Origin: Nocardioides cavernae
GTDB taxonomy: Bacteria > Actinomycetota > Actinomycetes > Propionibacteriales > Nocardioidaceae
DNA: 64,000 nucleotides
Assembly: GCF_016907475.1 (NCBI RefSeq)
Contig: NZ_JAFBCA010000001.1
Coordinates: 1,860,001-1,924,000, forward strand
Reading direction: 5' to 3'
This document shows, one piece after another, positions 52,117-59,575 of the stretch. The notes under the pieces were generated by a model, which did no database searches, had not been told where the DNA came from, and saw only the letters and a list, made by a program, of their open reading frames with translations. Position 1 is the first letter of the stretch. Every line of letters begins with the position of its first letter. Both the position numbers and the translations under genes were made by a program.

Positions 52117-52923
52117 ATGCTGGCGATCGGTGAGTTCTCGCGACTGACCCACTTGAGCGTGCGCACGCTGCGCCGCTACCACGACGCGGACCTGTTGGTG
52201 CCGGCCACCGTCGACCCCGACAGCGGCTACCGCTACTACAGCGTCGACCAGATCCCGACCGCCCAAGTCATCCACCGGCTCCGCGAGCTCGACGTCCCGC
52301 TGCCCGAGGTCCGACGCATCGTGTCCTCCTCCGACCCGGACACGCGCGCGCACCTCGTCGCCGAGCACCTGCACCGCCTCGAGTCAGAGCTGGACCGGAC
52401 ACGCGCTGCCGTGGCGTCGCTGCGTCGGCTGCTCGCGCCCGAGCCCGCGCCCGTCCACGTCGAGCTCCGGTCGGTCCCGGCGACCGAGGTCGCGGCGGTC
52501 GAGGGCGACGTGGCGCAGGACGAGGTCCTGGGCTGGTACGCCGGTGCGATGGCCGAGCTGGACGCGGTGGTCCCCGACCCGGCCGGGGCGCCGGGAGGGG
52601 TGTACGACAACGCACTCTTCGAGGTCGGTCGCGGCCACGTGCTGGTGCACGTGCCGACGCACGAGGCGCCGAGGTCCGGGCGGGTGCGCCCCGTCGTGCT
52701 GCCGCCGGTCGAGCTGGCGGTCGCCACCCACGTCGGCAGCCACGACGACATCGAGGTCACCTACGGCGAGGTGGGCACGTGGGTGGTGGGCAACGCGCTC
52801 GCGGTGGCCGGGCCGATCCGGGAGACCTACCTCGTCGGCCCGCGGGACACCGCCGACCCCACCCGCTGGCGCACCGAGATCGGCTGGCCGGTCTTCCGGG
52901 TCGCCGGAGGTCGAGATGGGTGA
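52117..52923 (+). CDS. MerR-family regulator with GyrI-like effector domain
   Basis: A 268-residue protein. The N-terminal MerR helix-turn-helix (LAIGEFSRLTHLSVRTLRRYHDADLLVPATVDPDSGYRYYSVDQI) is followed by a dimerisation helix (RLESELDRTRAAVASLRRLL, about 90-110) and a GyrI-like/AraC effector-binding domain (about 115-268; VPATEVAAVEGDV, YDNALFEVGRGHVLVHV), which usually binds a hydrophobic or cationic drug. It diverges from the SnoaL-like gene. ATG 52117 is fixed by CACACT 6 nt upstream. The stop overlaps the GNAT start by 8 bp. Confidence 0.9.
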   Translation: MLAIGEFSRLTHLSVRTLRRYHDADLLVPATVDPDSGYRYYSVDQIPTAQVIHRLRELDVPLPEVRRIVSSSDPDTRAHLVAEHLHRLESELDRTRAAVASLRRLLAPEPAPVHVELRSVPATEVAAVEGDVAQDEVLGWYAGAMAELDAVVPDPAGAPGGVYDNALFEVGRGHVLVHVPTHEAPRSGRVRPVVLPPVELAVATHVGSHDDIEVTYGEVGTWVVGNALAVAGPIRETYLVGPRDTADPTRWRTEIGWPVFRVAGGRDG

Positions 52924-53407
52924 CGTCATCGACCCTGCAGCGATCCGGATCGCCCCACTGACGCGGGCCCACGCCGAGGACCTGGCCACCTGGCGCTACG
53001 ACCCGCCGTACGACGTCTACGACCTCACTGGCGCCGACCCCGACGAGCTGCTCGACCCAGCGCTCGGTTTCCACGCGGTGCTCGCAGGGGAGCGCCTCAT
53101 CGGCTTCCGCTCGTTCGGACCGGACGGCCAGGTGCCGGGGTGGGAGTACGACGACTCGGCGCTCGACACCGGCGGCGGGCTACGACCCTCGCTCACGGGG
53201 CAGGGTCTCGGTCGTGCAGCGATCGGTGCCGGGCTCGCGTTCGGCCGCGCCACCTACGCGCCGCCGGCGTTCCGCGTGACGGTGGCGTCGTTCAACGTCC
53301 GTGCGCGTCGCACCGTCGAGTCCCTCGGCTTCGAGCTGGTCGGGTCGTTCGCCGCGCGCCGGGACGGACGCCGGTTCGACGTGCTGGTGCGTCCGGAGGG
53401 CGGCTGA
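52916..53407 (+). CDS. GNAT-family N-acetyltransferase
   Basis: A 163-residue acetyltransferase. The acetyl-CoA-binding motif A is SLTGQGLGRAAIGAGLAFGR (Q/R-x-x-G-x-G/A pattern), followed by VTVASFNVRARRTVESLGFELVG, the usual second half. The start IRIAPLTRAHAEDLATWRYDPPY is typical of the family. It overlaps the MerR gene by 8 bp and may be its target. The acceptor substrate cannot be told. Confidence 0.88.
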   Translation: MGDVIDPAAIRIAPLTRAHAEDLATWRYDPPYDVYDLTGADPDELLDPALGFHAVLAGERLIGFRSFGPDGQVPGWEYDDSALDTGGGLRPSLTGQGLGRAAIGAGLAFGRATYAPPAFRVTVASFNVRARRTVESLGFELVGSFAARRDGRRFDVLVRPEGG

Positions 53408-53427
53408 CGACTGCTGTCAGACGGCCG

Positions 53428-54300
53428 TCAGACCTGGCGAGCGTGCGCCGACGGGGTGACCGCCCGAGGGTGCAGGATCCCGGCGAGCGCCTCGACGCCG
53501 TCGACGAGCCGTGGCCCGGGGCGGGCGAAGTGCCCGTCGGCGTCGACGGCCCACACCGGCACTCCGGGGAACCGGTCGCGCACCTCCTTCGCCAGCAACG
53601 CGCTGCCGTCGAGGTCGAAGCCGCACGGCGCGCAGACCACGACGTCCGGCTCGGAGGCGACGGCGTCGTCCCAGGTGATGCGGCTCGACCTCGTGCCCGC
53701 GACGCCGAGGGTGGGCTCGCCGCCGGCGCGGACGACCATCTCCGGGATCCAGTGCCCGGGCGCGAAGGGCGGGTCCGTCCACTCCAGCACCAGCACCCGC
53801 GGCCGGTCGAGCCCGGCGACGCGCTCGGCGACGGTCGCGAGGCGCGCCTCGAGCTCGGTCACCAGCTCGGTCGCCTGCTCGTCGCGGCCGGTGGTCCGCC
53901 CGAGCTCGGTGATCGACGCCAGCACGTCGTCGAGGGTGTGGGGGTCGACCGTCGCCACCTCCGCGCCGCACCCGAGGAAGCCGAGCGCCTCGTCGACGGT
54001 GCCGACGTCCACCGCGCAGACGGCGCAGAGGTCCTGGGTGACGACGAGGTCGGCGTCGAGCTCCGCGAGGGCGCCCGCATCGAGGCGGTAGAGGTCCTCA
54101 CCCGCCGCGAGGGCCGCAGCGACGAAGTCGTCGATCTCCCTCGGCCCGAGCCCCTCCGGCATCGCGGAGGTCGAGACCACGCGCCGCTCACGGGCGGCCG
54201 GCGGGTGGTCGCACTCGAACGTGACGCCCACGACGTCGTCACCCGCCCCGACCGCGAACAGGATCTCCGTGGCGGACGGGATGAGCGAGACGATGCGCAT
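53428..54300 (-). CDS. BtuF-like metal-corrinoid/siderophore binding protein without signal peptide
   Basis: A 290-residue periplasmic-binding-protein type III fold. MRIVSLIPSATEILFAVGAGDDVVGVTFECDHPP is the N-terminal motif of cobalamin-binding BtuF and related vitamin B12/iron-complex binders; VVSTSAMPEGLGPREIDDFV and ELDADLVVTQDLCAVCAV are family positions, and the Cys pairs and PxEG stretch are typical of the actinobacterial group. It has no signal peptide and no lipobox, so it appears cytoplasmic or exported by another route. No transporter genes are beside it. TAGGCT 6 nt before the ATG implies a leaderless mRNA. Confidence 0.85.
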   Translation of the reverse strand: MRIVSLIPSATEILFAVGAGDDVVGVTFECDHPPAARERRVVSTSAMPEGLGPREIDDFVAAALAAGEDLYRLDAGALAELDADLVVTQDLCAVCAVDVGTVDEALGFLGCGAEVATVDPHTLDDVLASITELGRTTGRDEQATELVTELEARLATVAERVAGLDRPRVLVLEWTDPPFAPGHWIPEMVVRAGGEPTLGVAGTRSSRITWDDAVASEPDVVVCAPCGFDLDGSALLAKEVRDRFPGVPVWAVDADGHFARPGPRLVDGVEALAGILHPRAVTPSAHARQV

Positions 54301-54584
54301 CGGGCGAGCCTAGACGTCTCGTGTCACCGGTTTGTCGTCGCCGCGGAAGGCTCTCTTCGCGACAGATCCGAACATCGACAGTCCCGGGCAGCCCATGGTG
54401 CAGCCCGCCGGAGCACACACGTGTCGGACTTCTTGCCCTCCGACTGCCGGATCAAGGGCAACATCTCGGACACCTGTACGACGCTGGCGCGCCGAGCCCC
54501 GTCGGGATGACCGCAACTCGGTTGGAGGCTCGGCGCATGGCGGAGATCGCGGCCCGCGTTCCAGTACGGCTCGAGCAGCAGCCA
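54301..54584. other. Intergenic region, no firm gene
   Basis: 284 bp with no convincing gene. A minus-strand ORF includes a Cys-containing segment CAPAGCTMGCPGL near 54400, but it begins in unlikely sequence and lacks a ribosome site. The TAGGCT box for the BtuF-like gene is at 54307-54312. Confidence 0.4.
54307..54312 (-). promoter_or_regulatory. -10 box of the BtuF-like gene
   Basis: On the minus strand TAGGCT lies 6 nt before the ATG at 54300. Confidence 0.5.
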
Positions 54585-55475
54585 CTACGGCTTGACGACC
54601 TCGCGCAGAGTCTGGATGGCTCGCCCCACGACGTCGCGAGCGGCACCGATCTGCGCCGCGCTCAAGGGTGCTGCGTGCGTGTGCGCACGGTCGATCGCCA
54701 GCGCGGCCGCGAACAGGTCCTGGAGCACCTCGGAGTGGACCGCGTCAAGGATGCGCTCGCGTTCCTCGAGGCGGGCAAGGCGCTCGCTGCGCCGGATGTT
54801 GCAGACCTGGCCGTGTGACCCGGGCTGGCTGTAGAGGTCGGTGACCGCCACCTCCACCCAGGACCAGGCGCCGTGGACGTGGACCCGGAGCTCACCGACC
54901 CGCTCCGCCGAGGTCGGGTCGGCGGCCAGGAGCTCCTCGAACGCATGGTGGTCCTCGGGGTGGATGCGATCTGTGATGGGTGTGCCCACGACCTCTTCAA
55001 CCGGCCAGCCGAAGAGGTTCGTGACCGCTGGGCTGGCGTAGCTGACGACGTGGTGCTCGTCGACCAGGACCGCGGCGTCGCTGGAGCGCTCCATCAGGTG
55101 CCGCACGGCCTCGCCGAGGTTGAGGGAGGCGCCGACGATGCCGATCAGCTCTCCGTCGCGGTACACGCCGCTGTCGGTGACCAGCGCATGCAGCACCTCG
55201 CCGCCGCGGCGCCGAACCGGAAAGCCGCCGGACCATGGACGGCCTTCCCGCAGAGCAGCCATGATCTCCGCCGCCGCCCTCTGGGAGACCTCCGGCACCG
55301 TCACGTCCGAAATGTCGCGCCCCACGGCCTCCTCGGCGGGCCAGCCGTACAACTGCTCGGCGGCACCGTTCCAGAACAACACCGTGCCCTGCGTGTCAGT
55401 GGCGATCACGGCGTGCCCCAGGGCGTGCAACAACTCGCCGGCAGAGGGACGTCCGGGGAGTGCCTCAGTGTCCAT
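54585..55475 (-). CDS. Tandem PAS-domain protein with a kinase-like stub
   Basis: A 296-residue cytoplasmic protein with two PAS domains (about 12-120, ALGHAVIATDTQGTVLFWNGAAEQLYGWPAEEAVG; about 128-235, HHVVSYASPAVTNLFGWPVEEVVGTPITDRIHPED), then RILDAVHSEVLQDLFAAALAIDRA, which resembles the HisKA_3 dimerisation and phosphoacceptor helix (His in VHSEV). The HATPase_c domain that should follow is absent; the protein stops after one more helix (GRAIQTLREVVKP). It is thus a sensor that cannot autophosphorylate with its own ATP site. CAGGCT 6 nt before ATG 55475 could be its -10 box. Partner unknown. Confidence 0.82.
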   Translation of the reverse strand: MDTEALPGRPSAGELLHALGHAVIATDTQGTVLFWNGAAEQLYGWPAEEAVGRDISDVTVPEVSQRAAAEIMAALREGRPWSGGFPVRRRGGEVLHALVTDSGVYRDGELIGIVGASLNLGEAVRHLMERSSDAAVLVDEHHVVSYASPAVTNLFGWPVEEVVGTPITDRIHPEDHHAFEELLAADPTSAERVGELRVHVHGAWSWVEVAVTDLYSQPGSHGQVCNIRRSERLARLEERERILDAVHSEVLQDLFAAALAIDRAHTHAAPLSAAQIGAARDVVGRAIQTLREVVKP

Positions 55476-55636
55476 GGATCCAGCCTGCGCCGCATGTTTC
55501 GCGTGGTCACGGGGCGAAAGACCCGGATTGGACGTCCTGCCCTGCAGCTTCCGCTGCGGTCACGCCCGGACCAGACCCGACGCACTCATCTCGGCAGATC
55601 CGCGCGCAACGCGGCAGGTCTGGACGAGAGTCGGCA

Positions 55637-56080
55637 TCAAGACGCCAACCCGGTCGTTTCGCTTGCATCCGCCGCGCCCCGCTGGCCGACCATCGCCACA
55701 CGGAACAAGAAGAACCGCACCAACCCCGTGCCCAGGTTGCTCGCGATGAGGACTGCCAGCTCCTGCCGCCGCGACGGCTGGGCGACAGTGGCGTCAAGCA
55801 GCCACAAGGAGCCTGCCGTCACGGCCAAGCTGAAGCCCAGAAGGGCGAGCCCGAGCGCCTGGTGCTGCACGGTTCGGTCCGTGCCACGGACCCCGAAGGT
55901 GACGTAGCGATGCCCGAACGTTCCGGCGATCGTCGACAGGATGAGCGCGAGAGCGTTCGCCGGCTGCGCGCTGAACTGCTCGCGGAGGACGAGGTAGAGC
56001 AGTCCGTAGAGCACGTTGAATGCAGCGCCCACGCTGGCAAAGACGACAAGCTGCACCAGGACCGACCGCCGACGCGACAT
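55637..56080 (-). CDS. GtrA-family membrane protein
   Basis: A 147-residue protein with four hydrophobic segments and the GtrA signature at its start (LVQLVVFASVGAAFNVLYGLLYLVLRE) and in the middle (ALALILSTIAGTFGHRYVTFG). GtrA/DPMS-type proteins flip lipid-linked sugars or interact with glycosyltransferases for cell-wall polysaccharide. I used the ATG at 56080 rather than longer forms because the N-terminal extension reads as non-protein. The neighbouring 55476-55636 shows nothing. Confidence 0.85.
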   Translation of the reverse strand: MSRRRSVLVQLVVFASVGAAFNVLYGLLYLVLREQFSAQPANALALILSTIAGTFGHRYVTFGVRGTDRTVQHQALGLALLGFSLAVTAGSLWLLDATVAQPSRRQELAVLIASNLGTGLVRFFLFRVAMVGQRGAADASETTGLAS

Positions 56081-56434
56081 CGCGCCGGTCAAGACCTCAG
56101 CGCTCACCCGCGCCGGCAAGAGTCCCTGGGCGCCGTCACTCGCAGTTCCTCGCGAACGCGTCTTCGAGGAGGGCGACGACGCCTTGCTGACGCTCTGAGT
56201 ACGGCATTGCGGACATCCTGCCCGAGTGCGCGCGGATCGGCATGAGCGGACGCTCGGTCGCGGCAGATTGGGTCGTTCGATGTCGCGGTGGCGCAGTTGC
56301 TTGCGGAGTCGACTCGCCGAGGGAAAGCAGGGCGTCGGAACGAAATGTCGCTGCCGGTGGAGCACTCTCTGGGCGGGCAGCGATCGGCAATCGACACCCT
56401 TGTCTTTCAGGTGGAATGCCGATTCACTCTCCCG
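56081..56434. other. Region between GtrA and MFS genes, no firm gene
   Basis: 354 bp. Short frames on both strands lack ribosome sites and domain signatures. It may hold the promoters of the two flanking genes, and the start of the MFS gene could lie within it (GTG 56288 and ATG 56345 are in frame). Confidence 0.4.
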
Positions 56435-57679
56435 GTGAGCAGCAGCCGGTTGTCGCCGCTCGCGGCGCCGGCTTTTCGCTACTTCTTCATCGGCCAGGTC
56501 GTGAACCGGGTTGGCTCGTCGATGGCCGGCGTGGCACTGGCGTTCGCAGTCCTCGACATCGACGACTCCGCGTCGGCACTTGGTTGGGTGCTTGCTGCGT
56601 CGAGCGTGCCGACGGTGGTGTTCATGCTCCTGGGTGGAGCGATCGCCGACCGGCTGCCACGAGCCCTGGTCCTGCGTGGGTGCAATCTGGTTCAGGGCGT
56701 GGCCCAGTCGCTCACCGCCGGTCTGGTCATCAGTGGACAGGCCGAGATCTGGCACCTGGTCGTCCTGCAGGCGGTGGCCGGCACTGTGTTCGCCGTGAGC
56801 TATCCCGCATTCCTCGGGATGGTTCCGATCCTGCTACCGGTCGAGGAGCGTCAGAAGGCGTTCTTGCTCATCGGTCAGGCCACCAGTGCTGTGGGCATCG
56901 TCGGCCCGGTGGTGTCGGGCGTGCTGGTGGCGACGGTCGGGCCGGGGTGGGCGCTGGCGGTCGACGCGTCGACCTACCTGGTGGCTGCGGCGCTGCTCCT
57001 GCTGGTGCGTCTGCCTGCGGGGGATCGCAGTCAGGCGGAGGCGAGCATCATCGGCGACTTCGTCGCGGGGTGGGCGTTCGCGCGTCACCTGGGGTGGGTG
57101 ATCCCGGCTGCGTCAGCTGCGTTGGTCTTCAACGCGTTGGTCAGTGGCGCGATCAACGTGCTGGGTCCGGTGATCGCCGACGACACGATCGGCAGCGAGG
57201 GATGGGGTCTGGCGAGGTCCGGGCAAGCAGTTGGCGTGTTCGTCGCCGCCTTCTTCCTCGCCAAGGTGACGGTGACCGCGCCGATGAAGGTCATCATGAT
57301 CGCCTTCGTCGTGTGGTGCGTCCCGATGCTGGTGCTCGGCACGCAGGTGAACGTCTGGATCCTCTCGGCGTCCTTCGTCGTGGCCGGAGCGGCACTGAGC
57401 CTGCTGGACCTCTCCTGGAACCTGCTGGTGCAGGAGAAGGTGCCCGAGGCGATGCTGTCGCGGATCATGGCGATCGACGGCTTCTTCTCCTTCGTGGCCA
57501 CGCCGATCGGCCTCATGGCCGTCGGTCCCCTCGCCGCCGCCTTCGGCGCGCAGCGGGTCGAGCTTGCGTGTTTCGCCATTGCCGTAGTGGTGGCTGCGTT
57601 CGCGCTCACCCGACGCACCATCACCAACGTCAGACTGACCGGCGCCCCACCGCCGCAGCTCGCGAGTCAGGACGCCTGA
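56435..57679 (+). CDS. MFS transporter (transmembrane effector/ENTS-like)
   Basis: A 414-residue (from GTG 56435) major facilitator with about 12 hydrophobic segments. Landmarks: FRYFFIGQVVNRVGSSMAGVALAFAVLDI and FMLLGGAIADRLPRALVLRGCNLVQG with the G-x-x-x-D-R-x-x-R-[RK] loop of motif A. It matches the MFS_3-type exporters related to enterobactin exporter EntS, in which the substrate is often a siderophore, antibiotic or macrolide. Upstream in-frame starts at 56288 and 56345 exist but add unlikely sequence. It is convergent with a GNAT gene and overlaps it by 13 bp. Confidence 0.85.
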   Translation: MSSSRLSPLAAPAFRYFFIGQVVNRVGSSMAGVALAFAVLDIDDSASALGWVLAASSVPTVVFMLLGGAIADRLPRALVLRGCNLVQGVAQSLTAGLVISGQAEIWHLVVLQAVAGTVFAVSYPAFLGMVPILLPVEERQKAFLLIGQATSAVGIVGPVVSGVLVATVGPGWALAVDASTYLVAAALLLLVRLPAGDRSQAEASIIGDFVAGWAFARHLGWVIPAASAALVFNALVSGAINVLGPVIADDTIGSEGWGLARSGQAVGVFVAAFFLAKVTVTAPMKVIMIAFVVWCVPMLVLGTQVNVWILSASFVVAGAALSLLDLSWNLLVQEKVPEAMLSRIMAIDGFFSFVATPIGLMAVGPLAAAFGAQRVELACFAIAVVVAAFALTRRTITNVRLTGAPPPQLASQDA

Positions 57680-58161
57680 GACACCCCGCGGTCGGGGCTA
57701 TGCCCCAGGAACCGGTACGTGATGAACGGTGTGTCGCGCGGGCCCGGCCGCGTTGTCGATGTCGCGACCCATCCGTGCCTTCGGTAGAAGTCGATGGCCC
57801 GCTGATTTCCTGCCCAGACCTCGAGCAGGCCCACTTCGTGCGCACCCCGCTCGGACTGGAAGACCTCATGTAGGAGCGTTCCGGTCCCGCGCCCGAAACG
57901 ATCAGGCTGCACGTACAACGCAGCCATCTCCAGCGCGGTCTCGGGGATCCGGACGTGGCGCGCCGAGAGGAACGCCACGATGGTCCCGTCGTCTTCGACG
58001 ACGAAGGTCACGCCATCCGCAAGGGTCAAGAGGTGCTCCCACATGGCCTCGCGACCGTCCCTCACGTCGGGCGGGTCGCCGTAGTACTCGGCCCTCGACT
58101 CCCGATGCACCGACGCAATCGCGGACGCATCCGCAGGAACGGCCAGCCTTACTCGATCCAT
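57667..58161 (-). CDS. GNAT-family N-acetyltransferase
   Basis: A 164-residue acetyltransferase: start VRLAVPADASAIASVHRESR, motif A ALYVQPDRFGRGTGTLLHEVF (with R-G-T-G-T loop), then VGLLEVWAGNQRAIDFYRRHGWVATSTTR. The C-terminus ends with FITYRFLGH. Substrate not identifiable. I chose the internal ATG at 58161 because it begins the conserved first strand. Convergent with the MFS gene with a 13-bp overlap. Confidence 0.88.
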   Translation of the reverse strand: MDRVRLAVPADASAIASVHRESRAEYYGDPPDVRDGREAMWEHLLTLADGVTFVVEDDGTIVAFLSARHVRIPETALEMAALYVQPDRFGRGTGTLLHEVFQSERGAHEVGLLEVWAGNQRAIDFYRRHGWVATSTTRPGPRDTPFITYRFLGHSPDRGVSQAS

Positions 58162-58253
58162 GTCGCATTCAAGCAAACGGACGATCGCGCATGGCTACCT
58201 AGAGACTTCCGGCAGGGTCGGTGGCTCGCTCGCAACGGGCGTGGGGATCGCAC

Positions 58254-58769
58254 CTAGACGTCGAAGACGTTCCAGCAGATCGCGTTGCGCCGGCGCTGGT
58301 CCTCCAGCACCAGGTCGCGCACCTCGTCGGGCAGGCGGTCGCGCTGCCACCGGCACTCGTCGCGACGTGCCTCCTCCTCGCGCCCCGCCGGGGCGGCCGC
58401 CACAGCCGCCTTGATGGCGTACGCCGCCGCCCCCAGGTCGTGCTCCGCCACATGTGCGACCACCGCGGCCTGTCCGGCGGCGTACGCCGCGAAGCGCGGC
58501 GCGCCCTCCAGATCGCGGGCCGCACCCATGGCGTGCCCGCCGAGCGCTCGGGCCTGCATCATCGGCAGCTCGCCGCGCGTCCAGGCACCTGCCGCGGCGA
58601 TCGCCTCGCGCGGCCTCCGGTCGTCGGGCCGGGCGGCCTCGAAGACCGGGAGCACGTGGTCGGCGCACTCTGCAGCCCACAGCGCGAGCCGGTGGTGGTC
58701 CTCGTCGGTCAGCGTGCCGCCGCGCCTGACGGTGATCAGGTGCGGGTCACGCACGGCCGGCAGGATCAC
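58254..58769 (-). CDS. Imm5-like putative immunity protein
   Basis: A 171-residue protein with the pattern of the putative immunity protein family Imm5: ALWAAECADHVLPVFEAARPDDRRPREAIAAAGAWTRG, GAARDLEGAPRFAAYAAGQAAVVAHVAEHDLGAAAYAIKAAVAAA. It is Ala-rich and helical. Family members were defined by being encoded next to polymorphic toxins. No toxin gene is near here, so it may be an orphan or act on a foreign toxin. GTG 58769 is set by TAGCGT 6 nt upstream. Confidence 0.8.
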   Translation of the reverse strand: MILPAVRDPHLITVRRGGTLTDEDHHRLALWAAECADHVLPVFEAARPDDRRPREAIAAAGAWTRGELPMMQARALGGHAMGAARDLEGAPRFAAYAAGQAAVVAHVAEHDLGAAAYAIKAAVAAAPAGREEEARRDECRWQRDRLPDEVRDLVLEDQRRRNAICWNVFDV

Positions 58770-58775
58770 GGCTCG

Positions 58776-58781
58776 ACGCTA
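58776..58781 (-). promoter_or_regulatory. -10 box of the Imm5-like gene
   Basis: TAGCGT on the minus strand, 6 nt before GTG 58769. Confidence 0.5.
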
Positions 58782-58804
58782 TCGCCGAGCTGATCAGGGC
58801 GTCG

Positions 58805-59515
58805 TCACCAGCAGCCGTGCCACGCCCCCCGCGCGTGGTCGCGGGCGTGGTTGATGGCGCGCACGTACTCGCGGTGCCGGGCGACGGGCTTGCCGCCGTA
58901 GACGTACGGCTGGGTGAAGCCGTCCCAAGCCTGGCGGAACGAGAGGTCGCCGTACCCGCCCTGGCGCTGCACGTAGCGCAGCAGCCGGCCGTAGCGGTCC
59001 TTCGCGGCCTGGGTGCGGTCGGACACGAGGTGGACGGTCGAGCCGACTGGGGCGAGCCTGCTGAGGTTGGCGGTGGCGTCGTTCGCGCCGCAGCGGCCTC
59101 GTTCGGGGGTGTCGATGCCGAGCATGCGCACGGAGACGTGCGCCCCGCCGCGCAGGCGGACGTGGAGGGTGTCGCCGTCGACGACACGGACGACGTTGCC
59201 GGTCTCGCGATAGGTCCGGGGTCCCTGCTGGGCGTGGGTCTGGTTGTTGCCGGTGTCGGCGAACTGCTGCGGCGCGGTGTTGCCGCGGCCGATGCACGGG
59301 CACGGGTTGGACTCGCACGCGACGCCGTCGCCGTCGTCGTCGAGGCGGTGCGGGTCGCCGCCGCCGGCGTTCAGGAAGAAGTTCTGCGCGCCGGCCTGGC
59401 TCGCGAAGTCGCCGCAGTCGCGGTCGACCACGGCAGAGGCAGGCGCCGGAGCCGAGAGTCCGAGGCCCAGGGCGACGATGGCGAGCGCGAGCGCGCGGAC
59501 GAGCTGATTGTGCAT
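58805..59515 (-). CDS. Secreted Excalibur/thermonuclease protein
   Basis: A 236-residue exported protein. Signal peptide LVRALALAIVALGLGLSAPAPASA; then an Excalibur calcium-binding module (HRLDDDGDGVACE, D-x-D-x-D-G with Cys) around residue 60; then a Staphylococcal-nuclease-like (SNase) domain from about 103 (VVRVVDGDTLHVRLRGG, VRMLGIDTPERGRCG, DRYGRLLRYV). The catalytic Arg/Glu/Arg positions appear conserved. It should degrade extracellular nucleic acids with calcium. Start ATG 59515 follows GAGGGTGG. Confidence 0.9.
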   Translation of the reverse strand: MHNQLVRALALAIVALGLGLSAPAPASAVVDRDCGDFASQAGAQNFFLNAGGGDPHRLDDDGDGVACESNPCPCIGRGNTAPQQFADTGNNQTHAQQGPRTYRETGNVVRVVDGDTLHVRLRGGAHVSVRMLGIDTPERGRCGANDATANLSRLAPVGSTVHLVSDRTQAAKDRYGRLLRYVQRQGGYGDLSFRQAWDGFTQPYVYGGKPVARHREYVRAINHARDHARGAWHGCW

Positions 59516-59575
59516 CGGGCCACCCTCACACTGACGTGACCCTGCCGTGAGTGGAACCCGCCAACTCACGTCCCG

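Noticed and set aside
54310..54585. Small Cys-containing minus-strand ORF
   Set aside because: The Cys segment is short, the frame starts in low-likelihood sequence without a ribosome site, and its stop overlaps the -10 box of the BtuF-like gene.
56104..56397. Small minus-strand ORFs between GtrA and MFS genes as a regulator
   Set aside because: No helix-turn-helix, no ribosome site, and the sequence is Arg/Ala-biased as for shadow frames.
58254..59515. A toxin-immunity pair formed by the Imm5-like protein and the secreted nuclease
   Set aside because: The nuclease has a standard signal peptide, Excalibur and SNase architecture common in actinobacteria, and the two genes have separate starts; nothing ties them together beyond adjacency.
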